Part shown: piece after piece, positions 6,275 to 11,977 of the stretch | Numbering within the stretch: position 1 is the first letter of the stretch | Layout of the letters: every line of letters begins with the position of its first letter | Assembly (NCBI GenBank): GCA_016784705.1 | Contig: JADHUD010000051.1 | Span: 1-11,977 of the forward strand | Length of the DNA stretch: 11,977 bases | Reading direction: 5' to 3' | DNA from: Spirochaetia bacterium | GTDB taxonomy: Bacteria > Spirochaetota > Spirochaetia > JABMQR01 | The notes under the pieces: model-generated | What the model was told of the DNA's origin: nothing | Seen by the model: the letters and a program-made list of their open reading frames with translations, nothing else | Databases searched by the model: none | Made by a program: the position numbers and the translations under genes

Positions 6275-7504
6275 ATGATACGTAGCGGAACAGCTGATCT
6301 GCCTCTTCATTACGGGAAAGTGCCCGAATGGCTTGCCAGCCGCATGGCGAAACTGGGCTTAGCAATCAGCGAGGCAGTTATCTCCGAATACGGTACAGCC
6401 GGATGGATCAGCAGAATGAGTGATCCTTTCTGGTTTCAAGCACTCGGTTGTGTTATGGGAATGGACTGGCACTCTTCAGGGATAACCACTTCAGTACTCG
6501 GGGCTCTAAAACGGGCTGTTAACCCAAACTCCAGAGAGTTGGGAATTCATATTTGCGGGGGGAGAGGAAGGTATTCCCGGCAAACACCTGCAGAGCTTCT
6601 GGAAATTTCAAATACATTCGGAACTCCTGGGAAACAGCTGGCTGAAGCTTCACGTTTGAGTGCTAAAGTTGACAATACCTGTATTCAGGACGGCTTCCAG
6701 ATATACCTCCATACATTTGCTCTAAACCGCGAGGGTCAATGGGCAGTAGTTCAGCAGGGTATGAACAAAGTTTCCGGCATGGCACGCAGATATCACTGGC
6801 ATTCCGAAAATGCAGGATCCTTTGTTGATGATCCTCAGACAGGAATTGTCGGCAGAAACAGCGGTAAAATTATTAACTTCAGTGACAGCCGTGCTGAAGA
6901 TTCAAGAAAATCAGTACTGGACTTTATGAATACCAACCCATCTCTCCAGACAAAGGAACTCCTTGCTCTGGGTCTCATTTCTCAAAAACCCCGGGAAACT
7001 CAGTTGGAACTCTGGGATGCTTCTACACCCTCTCTTATCCTGCCGAGGCACCATGAAGTACAGACTGCCGATGTTTCATCCGGAAGATTGGGTGCAGTTC
7101 TTACTGCCGCATACGATAAACAATTCTCATCTTTTACCGAAGCATTGTTATTGAACGGTGTTGGACCCAGAACAATGCAGTCACTTGCACTGGTAAGCGA
7201 AGTGGTATACGGAAAACCAAACAGATTCTCCGATCCTGCACGTTTTTCCTTTGCACACGGAGGAAAAGACGGACACCCCTTTCCCGTACCGTTACATACG
7301 TATGATAAGACAATCTCCATTTTAAAACAGGCAGTTAGAAAAGCAAAAATCGGAAACAGAGAACAATTGGACTCCCTGCAGAGGCTGCATAATCTTACGG
7401 TAGAAATCGAGACATCTCATGCACCGGAAGCAGATATTGATGCAGTAATCCGACATGAAAGAACACAGTCTGAAGTTCTCGGAGGCAGGACAGTCTTCTC
7501 CTGA
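6275..7504 (+). CDS. DUF763 domain-containing protein
   Basis: The 409-residue protein starts with the family's signature (RSGTADLPLHYGKVPEWL) and continues with MDWHSSGITTSVLGALK (about 64-79), an ICGGRGRYSRQTPAE segment (93-106), a QDGFQIYLHTF block (138-148) and RRYHWHSE (171-178). A glycine-rich NGVGPRTMQSLALVSEVVYG stretch at 294-313 looks like a helix-hairpin-helix DNA-binding element. It is followed by the conserved FSFAHGGKDGHPFPVP. Members are frequent in archaea and some anaerobic or thermophilic bacteria; I know of no assigned function. The start is fixed by the conserved N-terminus. There is no SD upstream, and an extended -10 lies 6 nt before the ATG. The gene appears monocistronic and diverges from asd. 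A nucleic-acid-related role is inference from the HhH-like motif. Confidence 0.88.
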   Translation: MIRSGTADLPLHYGKVPEWLASRMAKLGLAISEAVISEYGTAGWISRMSDPFWFQALGCVMGMDWHSSGITTSVLGALKRAVNPNSRELGIHICGGRGRYSRQTPAELLEISNTFGTPGKQLAEASRLSAKVDNTCIQDGFQIYLHTFALNREGQWAVVQQGMNKVSGMARRYHWHSENAGSFVDDPQTGIVGRNSGKIINFSDSRAEDSRKSVLDFMNTNPSLQTKELLALGLISQKPRETQLELWDASTPSLILPRHHEVQTADVSSGRLGAVLTAAYDKQFSSFTEALLLNGVGPRTMQSLALVSEVVYGKPNRFSDPARFSFAHGGKDGHPFPVPLHTYDKTISILKQAVRKAKIGNREQLDSLQRLHNLTVEIETSHAPEADIDAVIRHERTQSEVLGGRTVFS

Positions 7505-7515
7505 AGAAATGTCTG

Positions 7516-7555
7516 TACCGGAGAGCAAACCATCTCAGGATTGACAATTCCGGTA
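7516..7555. repeat. Inverted repeat flanking the GH1 promoter -35
   Basis: TACCGGA (7516-7522) and TCCGGTA (7549-7555) form a perfect 7-bp inverted repeat with a 26-bp gap. The gap contains the TTGACA -35 box. It might be two half-sites for a regulator of the downstream gene. Chance occurrence cannot be excluded. Confidence 0.25.
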
Positions 7556-7570
7556 AGTTACCTCTAAGAT
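7541..7570 (+). promoter_or_regulatory. Promoter of the GH1-DUF362 unit
   Basis: A perfect TTGACA (7541-7546) is followed after 18 bp by TAAGAT (7565-7570). The leader would be about 105 nt and A/T-tract rich, with imperfect inverted repeats around 7620-7650 (AAATT/AATTT) before the AAGGA ribosome binding site at 7670-7674. Confidence 0.5.
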
Positions 7571-7682
7571 GGAGCTTACAAAATAGGGTGAGTTCAAAAA
7601 ACTTCTATCTAATAGGTCAATTTTTGAAATTAAGAAATTTTGAAAAAACCTCAAAAAAGTTTACCCGGGAAGGATTTAAAAA

Positions 7683-9023
7683 ATGAGTTGTTCACGCATA
7701 GATTTTCCTGTTGATTTTGTTTTCGGAGCTGCAGCTGCCAGTTTCCAGATTGAAGGAGCAAAAGAGGAGGACGGAAAGGGCTTGAGTATTTGGGACACCT
7801 TCTGTGACCGCCCCGGAACAGTGAGTGACCAAAGCACAGGGGAAATTGCATGTGATCATTATCATCGATACCCGGAAGATGTTAAGCTTCTGAAAGAACT
7901 TGGTATTGATTCTTATCGGCTGTCAATTTCCTGGCCGCGGATTTTACCGGAAGGGAGCGGAGAAGTTAACAAAAAAGGGTTAAACTTTTACTCAAAACTT
8001 ATTGATACGTTACTCGCAGCCGGGATTACACCCATGATCTCCTGATACCACTGGGATCTGCCGCAGAAACTAGAGGATACCGGGGGGTGGACAAATCGTC
8101 AAACCGCTTATGCCTTTGCCAATTTTGCAGAGATTTGTTTTAAGGCTTTTTCTGATCGGATTACTTCATGGATAACACTGAATGAACCTTTTTGCTCAGC
8201 ATATCTTGGATACGGAATTGGTATCCATGCACCTGGAATTAGTGATATGCAGAGTATGTTCAATTCCGCACACCATCTAAACCTTGCTCACGGTCTTGCT
8301 CTTGAAACATTCAGAAAAGGAAATTTCCCCGGAAAAATCGGAACCACTCTTAATCTGATTCTTCCCAAACCTGCAAGTGTTTCACCGGAAGATATCCTTG
8401 CTGCAGACCGGGCAGCTGATAATCAATCACGCATGTACCTTCACCCGCTTCTCGGAAAAGGCTATCCAAAACGCTATTTAGAAGCCTACCCTGAAGTACA
8501 GCTTCCTATCCAGGATGGGGACATGAAGTGTATCGCAGGTAAAATAGATTTTCTCGGAATTAATTATTATTCAGAATCTACGGCCGCTTATGACCGGAAA
8601 CATCCTGAACACTATAAACTGGTTGATACCGGTTATCCAAAAACAGCAATGGGTTGGGATATCACACCGAATGGTTTATTCAGACTGCTTGAATGGACAC
8701 ATAAAGAGTGCGGAAATCTTCCTTTAATAATCACAGAAAACGGATCTGCCTGGAACGAAACTCTTATTACAACAAAAACCGGGATAAAATCGGTTGATGA
8801 CCCCGATCGAATAGCCTATCTCCAGAAGCATCTTGATATCTGCAAAGAAGCCGTGCAAGCTGGAATACCATTAAAAGGATACTATGCATGGAGTTTTATT
8901 GATAATTTTGAATGGAGCCATGGATATACAAAACGCTTTGGATTGATTTACTGCAGCTATGAAAATCTTGAACGGATTCCGAAATCAAGTTATTACTATT
9001 ATCAGAAATTCCTTCTATCCTGA
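7683..9023 (+). pseudogene. GH1 beta-glucosidase interrupted by an in-frame TGA
   Basis: A full-length (447-codon) glycoside hydrolase family 1 frame is broken only by TGA at 8043-8045 (codon 121). Before it stand the N-terminal FVFGAAAASFQIEGA signature and ISWPRILPEG. After it the frame continues unchanged with YHWDLPQ, the acid/base Glu168 in TLNEP, NYYSES, the nucleophile Glu352 in IITENGS and the SFIDNFEWSHGYTKRFGL block. Codon 121 is normally Leu in GH1 (as in SLYHWDLP), and TTA or TTG to TGA is one base change. There is no frameshift and no other stop. The ATG has an AAGGA SD 8 nt upstream. A functional enzyme would hydrolyse beta-glucosides or phospho-beta-glucosides in the cytoplasm. 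As written, the 120-residue product lacks both catalytic acids. A recent nonsense mutation or sequencing error is most likely; readthrough is possible. Confidence 0.85.
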
Positions 9024-9044
9024 TTACTATAAAGGATTAGCATA

Positions 9045-10178
9045 TTGATAAGTTCAACTCCTGACCGCCCGATATCAGTTATTTACAAAACACCTGAAAC
9101 CGAAAACCTGCTGAAAATGACCATCCTGCTTCTGGAAACCGTCTCACTGTACAACCGTTTACCGGAAGACAGAAAAGCGCTGATCGCACTAAAACCGAAT
9201 CTTGTAGTTTCACGCCCGGCTGAGGAGGGGGCTACCACACATCCAGAAATATGTGAGGGAATTATCATATACCTGCAATCCCATGGGTATAAAAATATCG
9301 TAATTGTTGAGGGATCCTGGGTGGGTGATAGTACAAGCAGGGCTTTCCGGAATTGCGGATATGAAAAACTCGCCCAAAAAACCGGTGTAAAATTATTCAA
9401 TACACAAAATGATGACTTTTTTACCGTTAAATCCGATGAATATACCCTTAAAGTGTGCAATATCATGCATAAAATTGACTTTCTCATTAACATCCCTGTA
9501 CTGAAGGGCCATTGTCAAACCTCCTATACAGGCGCCCTGAAAAATTTGAAGGGCTGCATACCGGATTCCGAAAAGCGTCATTTTCACTCTTCAGGCCTCC
9601 ACAGACCCATTGCTGAACTCAACACGGTAATTAAACAGGATTTTATTGTAATGGATGGAATCTGCGGTGATCCGACATTTGAAGAAGGCGGATCACCCTC
9701 AACACTAAACAGAATTCTCTGCAGCGATGATCCCGTAATGCTCGACAGCTACGCTGCAACTTTGATAGGCCTGCACTATTCAGATATATCCTACATATCC
9801 CTTTCAGCAGCTCTTAAAGTGGGATCATTATGTGAAGAAGATAAAAACCTGGTACTGGAAATCAACACTCCTGTTCACAAGGTCATTACTCTCCGGGATA
9901 GTAATCTTGAAAATTTTGCAGCAAGAATAGATGAACAGGATGCATGTTCATCATGTTATACTGCCTTGATTGGTGCATTAAAAACTGCAGAAAAGTATGA
10001 AAACAAGTCAGGAGAGGTGACTTTTGCAATCGGGAGAGCTTTCAGGGGTGCTGTACAATCAAAAAAATTCATACACGGGTGTATTGGAATCGGTAATTGC
10101 ACGGCAGGATTCACCCGCTCCGTCCCCGGTTGTCCGCCGGCAGCAGAAGCAATCAGGCAAACTCTATCTGAGATATAA
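9045..10178 (+). CDS. DUF362 domain-containing protein with cysteine-rich C-terminus
   Basis: This 377-residue protein shows the DUF362 pattern: ALKPNLVVSRP (48-58), TTHPEICEGIIIYL (64-77), a GYKNIVIVEGSWVGDSTSRAFRNCGY segment (81-106), then VLKGHCQTSYTGALKNLKGCIPD (152-174) and MDGICGDPTFEEGG (203-216). The C-terminus adds Cys301 and Cys304 (CSSC), Cys346, Cys352 and Cys363 (PGCPP), which could hold an iron-sulfur cluster in place of the ferredoxin domain found in some DUF362 proteins. The start is TTG with AAAGGA 8 nt upstream. It begins 21 nt after the GH1 frame, so the two are probably co-transcribed. The 3' end faces the TSUP gene with a 5-bp gap. Function is unassigned; a redox role is inferred from the cysteines. 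Confidence 0.85.
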   Translation: MISSTPDRPISVIYKTPETENLLKMTILLLETVSLYNRLPEDRKALIALKPNLVVSRPAEEGATTHPEICEGIIIYLQSHGYKNIVIVEGSWVGDSTSRAFRNCGYEKLAQKTGVKLFNTQNDDFFTVKSDEYTLKVCNIMHKIDFLINIPVLKGHCQTSYTGALKNLKGCIPDSEKRHFHSSGLHRPIAELNTVIKQDFIVMDGICGDPTFEEGGSPSTLNRILCSDDPVMLDSYAATLIGLHYSDISYISLSAALKVGSLCEEDKNLVLEINTPVHKVITLRDSNLENFAARIDEQDACSSCYTALIGALKTAEKYENKSGEVTFAIGRAFRGAVQSKKFIHGCIGIGNCTAGFTRSVPGCPPAAEAIRQTLSEI

Positions 10179-10183
10179 AGCTG

Positions 10184-10948
10184 CTAAACAAAAATCATTA
10201 TACCTGCAGCAAGAAGTATCACCAGAATGCCTATGCGCAAAACCTTTACCGGTACACGGTCTGAGAATTTTGCACCGACTGCAGCCCCGATTAACGCCCC
10301 GGGTATTAGTCCTGCTATTGCCTGCCAGTCAATATTCCCACCCTGAATATGAGCAATCCCTGCAACCATCAATGAAACAGCACTCACGGCACTGGTTGTT
10401 CCCACAGCCATTGCTGCGGGCATTTGCAGCACCAGAAGAAACATTACTACCAGAATTGACCCGCTTATGCTGGTTACACCCATTAGACCGCCAAGAATTA
10501 TCCCCAGAACAGGAGCTGTGAATTTTTTCCATTTTGAAAACTGAAAGGGTGTTTCATCCCCTTTCATAATAAAATAGCGGTAAAAGAGCAGCACTACCGA
10601 TAAAATTATTATACCCCCAAGAATAAATCTCAAGGGGATAATTTCATTTATCTCTTCTGAAAAAGAGGCGGCAATATAGGAGAAAGGAACAGCGGTAACG
10701 GCAGTCATCAGGGCGACAGGAATATGAATATTATTATTCTTTTTATGCTGGACTGCACCTGAGAGCATGAGGAAAAATCCGGCAATACCCATAGATCCTA
10801 CCGCAATCAGCGGATCCAGCCCGAAAATAATCATGAGCCCGCTTACACCCAGCAAACCTATTCCCACTGCGGTAAAACCAACAATAACACCAACAACGGC
10901 ACCCCAAAGTGCAAATCCCAGCAGTAATACTATATTTATATCAGCCAT
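10184..10948 (-). CDS. TSUP (TauE/SafE) family membrane transporter
   Basis: This 254-residue, very hydrophobic protein has about eight predicted membrane spans in two halves. Each half opens with a Gly-rich helix: FTAVGIGLLGVSGLMIIFGL near 25-44, and LGGLMGVTSISGSILVV in the second half. The second half also carries the family motif MAVGTTSAVSAVS. The halves are joined by a charged loop (MKGDETPFQFSKWKK). The family exports or imports sulfite, sulfonates, thiosulfate or other anions across the inner membrane; the substrate cannot be read from sequence. AGAGGA directly abuts the ATG, too close for a normal SD, and no other in-frame start exists upstream before a TAA. A TATATA box lies 7 nt before the ATG. 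The gene converges with DUF362 and seems monocistronic. Confidence 0.9.
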   Translation of the reverse strand: MADINIVLLLGFALWGAVVGVIVGFTAVGIGLLGVSGLMIIFGLDPLIAVGSMGIAGFFLMLSGAVQHKKNNNIHIPVALMTAVTAVPFSYIAASFSEEINEIIPLRFILGGIIILSVVLLFYRYFIMKGDETPFQFSKWKKFTAPVLGIILGGLMGVTSISGSILVVMFLLVLQMPAAMAVGTTSAVSAVSLMVAGIAHIQGGNIDWQAIAGLIPGALIGAAVGAKFSDRVPVKVLRIGILVILLAAGIMIFV

Positions 10949-11066
10949 TCCTCTTTATATAGAAATCAGAAAGTTTCTTCTATAGACAGAATAAAATTCT
11001 TTCAAGTTTTTGAATCTGAAACGAAGCCGGCGGGCTGGTAATTTTCACAAATATTACACACTCAGA

Positions 11067-11096
11067 TTGACACGTTTGGATTATTAATGATATTAT
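11067..11096 (+). promoter_or_regulatory. tRNA-Ala promoter
   Basis: A perfect TTGACA (11067-11072), an 18-bp spacer and TATTAT (11091-11096) preceded by TG (TGATATTAT, extended -10) make a strong promoter. It would give a precursor with a 5' leader of about 75 nt before the mature tRNA, which RNase P would remove. Confidence 0.55.
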
Positions 11097-11178
11097 TACA
11101 GCTCATGTTTATAGTTAATTTGTTTATATACAAATAATTATTCACCTTTTTAGCTTTTAGTGACCGGAAGTGATTTTT

Positions 11179-11252
11179 GGGGGTGTAGCTCAGTTGGCTA
11201 GAGCGCTTGAATGGCATTCAAGAGGTCTGGGGTTCAATTCCCCATACCTCCA
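11179..11252 (+). tRNA. tRNA-Ala (anticodon GGC)
   Basis: This is a complete 74-base cloverleaf. The acceptor GGGGGTG pairs with TACCTCC, including the G3-U70 wobble that is the main alanine identity element. The D stem is GCTC/GAGC. The anticodon stem CTTGA/TCAAG carries loop ATGGCAT with anticodon GGC (reads GCC and GCU). The T stem is TGGGG/CCCCA with loop TTCAATT. The discriminator base is A. The 3' CCA is not encoded, so a CCA-adding enzyme is needed. Confidence 0.96.
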
Positions 11253-11373
11253 AAATTTATACCGGAAACCAGCTTTATAAGAATCAGTACTTATTCTCCT
11301 TTTATTAAATTATTAAAAAAGTAACTTTTATACATTATTAGTTGTTCTGCATTAGAAGGTTATTTACAGCGGG

Positions 11374-11387
11374 TCAACTATAGTTGA
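11374..11387. promoter_or_regulatory. Palindromic operator candidate before the lipoprotein promoter
   Basis: TCAACTATAGTTGA is a perfect 14-bp palindrome that directly abuts the -35 box (TTGACA, 11388-11393). A second inverted pair, GTCAA at 11373-11377 and TTGAC at 11388-11392, overlaps it. The position suits a repressor or activator site for the downstream lipoprotein gene. Confidence 0.4.
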
Positions 11388-11415
11388 TTGACAATAATCC
11401 CTGTAGTGTTACAAT
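11388..11415 (+). promoter_or_regulatory. Promoter of the lipoprotein gene
   Basis: A perfect TTGACA, a 16-bp spacer and TACAAT preceded by TG (TGTTACAAT) form a strong extended -10 promoter. The -10 ends 8 nt before the ATG at 11424, so the predicted start site lies within about 3 nt of the start codon. Confidence 0.6.
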
Positions 11416-11423
11416 AGGTTAGA

Positions 11424-11977
11424 ATGAAAAATATAAAAATGAACAATACACATAGAACATCTTTACAAGCAATTTTGAAAATACTCATTATATTGCTCCT
11501 TCTCTCATTCTCCGCATGCTCAACTCCTGTAACTCCCATTGTTTCTGAAGCTGTACAAGAATTTCCTTCCAAAACAGCCTTTAAAGCCACTGAAGACTCA
11601 CCGCTTCTGGCGATTTTGAATGAAACAGGGCGGCAGCCGGCGCTCTCTCCCACCCCCAGTATAGATATTACTTTATCAGAACCGGAACTGCCTCTTGAAT
11701 CAACACCAATAGTAGAACCGGAAGTTATTGAGCAACGGCCAATCTATCTGAACGCACTCGACACCAGACAAAAAACCTATTCGTTAGCAGCTTCATTCCT
11801 GGACAGAACAGCAGTAATCGGGGTTATTTCATTACCAAAATCAATGGAAACTGCGGTTACCGGCAAAAGTAAGACGTTTTCTGTTGCGGTTTCCAGCGAA
11901 TCGGCAAAAGCCGGATCAGGAGCAGCAGGAAACCTCAATCTCCTGAAACCAGCAGCTGCTCACTCGTACATTGAACC
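11424..11977 (+). CDS. Putative lipoprotein, N-terminal part (runs off window)
   Basis: An open frame starts at ATG 11424 and runs without a stop to the right edge (184 codons seen). The N-terminus has a charged start (MKNIKMNNTHR), a hydrophobic core (ILKILIILLLLSF) and a lipobox FSAC with the acylated cysteine at residue 32, so the product is probably a membrane-anchored lipoprotein exported by Sec. The next 90 or so residues are rich in Pro, Glu, Ser and Thr and low in complexity (SEPELPLESTP, VEPEVIE), resembling an extended linker beyond the membrane. I recognise no domain. An alternative ATG at 11439 (codon 6) lacks an SD. The first start has only a poor AGG, which would lie upstream of the predicted transcript start. 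tRNA-Ala lies upstream on the same strand. Confidence 0.7.
   Translation, partial: MKNIKMNNTHRTSLQAILKILIILLLLSFSACSTPVTPIVSEAVQEFPSKTAFKATEDSPLLAILNETGRQPALSPTPSIDITLSEPELPLESTPIVEPEVIEQRPIYLNALDTRQKTYSLAASFLDRTAVIGVISLPKSMETAVTGKSKTFSVAVSSESAKAGSGAAGNLNLLKPAAAHSYIE

Noticed and set aside
8043..8100. Selenocysteine at the GH1 TGA
   Set aside because: The position is normally Leu and not catalytic. Only short weak stems (such as TCTG/CAGA) follow, without a convincing SECIS shape.
8247..9023. Separate 258-codon gene starting at ATG 8247
   Set aside because: It is in frame with the upstream GH1 part and homology continues across 8046-8246, so it is the C-terminal part of the interrupted gene. 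The fragment lacks the acid/base Glu168.
10024..10521. 165-codon plus-strand ORF across the DUF362-TSUP junction
   Set aside because: It reads a different frame through DUF362 and the antisense of TSUP; the composition is low-complexity and no SD is placed for it.
11277..11305. Terminator after tRNA-Ala (ATAAG/CTTAT hairpin then TCTCCTTTTATT)
   Set aside because: The stem is only 5 AU-rich pairs and the T-run is broken, too weak to annotate.

Overview
The window looks like a bacterial chromosome segment of moderate-to-low GC, AT-rich between genes. It carries housekeeping and poorly characterised genes. No phage, transposase, CRISPR or integrase signal is visible. Several traits suggest an anaerobe: a radical-SAM cassette, a U32-family protein with a cysteine cluster, and a cysteine-rich DUF362 protein. 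The archaeal/fungal-type aspartate-semialdehyde dehydrogenase, the AMMECR1-MEMO-radical SAM cassette, DUF763 and a lipoprotein with a relaxed lipobox would fit Spirochaetota or a similar anaerobic lineage. That placement is inference only.

Layout, left to right. (1) 1-2034 (+): the 3' part of a peptidase U32/RlhA-like gene, cut by the window edge. It converges with, and overlaps by 9 bp, (2) a tightly packed minus-strand operon at 4541-2026: amrB (MEMO-like), amrA (AMMECR1) and amrS (radical SAM). This is the conserved 'AmmeMemoRadiSam' set, whose biochemical product I do not know to be established. (3) 4542-5058: a 517-bp intergenic region with the operon promoter, a strong minus-strand terminator with a UUCG tetraloop, and a cluster of hairpin repeats built on a GTAC core. 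(4) asd (minus). (5) A DUF763 gene (plus), divergent from asd. (6) A GH1 beta-glucosidase reading frame (plus) that is intact except for one in-frame TGA just before the YHWDLP motif, followed closely by (7) a DUF362 gene with five C-terminal cysteines. (8) A TSUP/TauE-SafE transporter (minus), convergent with DUF362. (9) tRNA-Ala(GGC). (10) The start of a lipoprotein gene that runs off the right edge.

Two themes stand out. First, the MEMO/AMMECR1/radical-SAM operon is the strongest candidate for a poorly understood system: three gene products made from overlapping or nearly abutting frames, all with their metal- or cluster-binding residues kept. Second, three unrelated genes (DUF763, TSUP, lipoprotein) have a -10-like box only 6-8 nt before the ATG and no usable Shine-Dalgarno, which suggests leaderless or near-leaderless mRNAs. 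Other genes here (amrB, amrA, asd, GH1, DUF362) have ordinary SD sequences.
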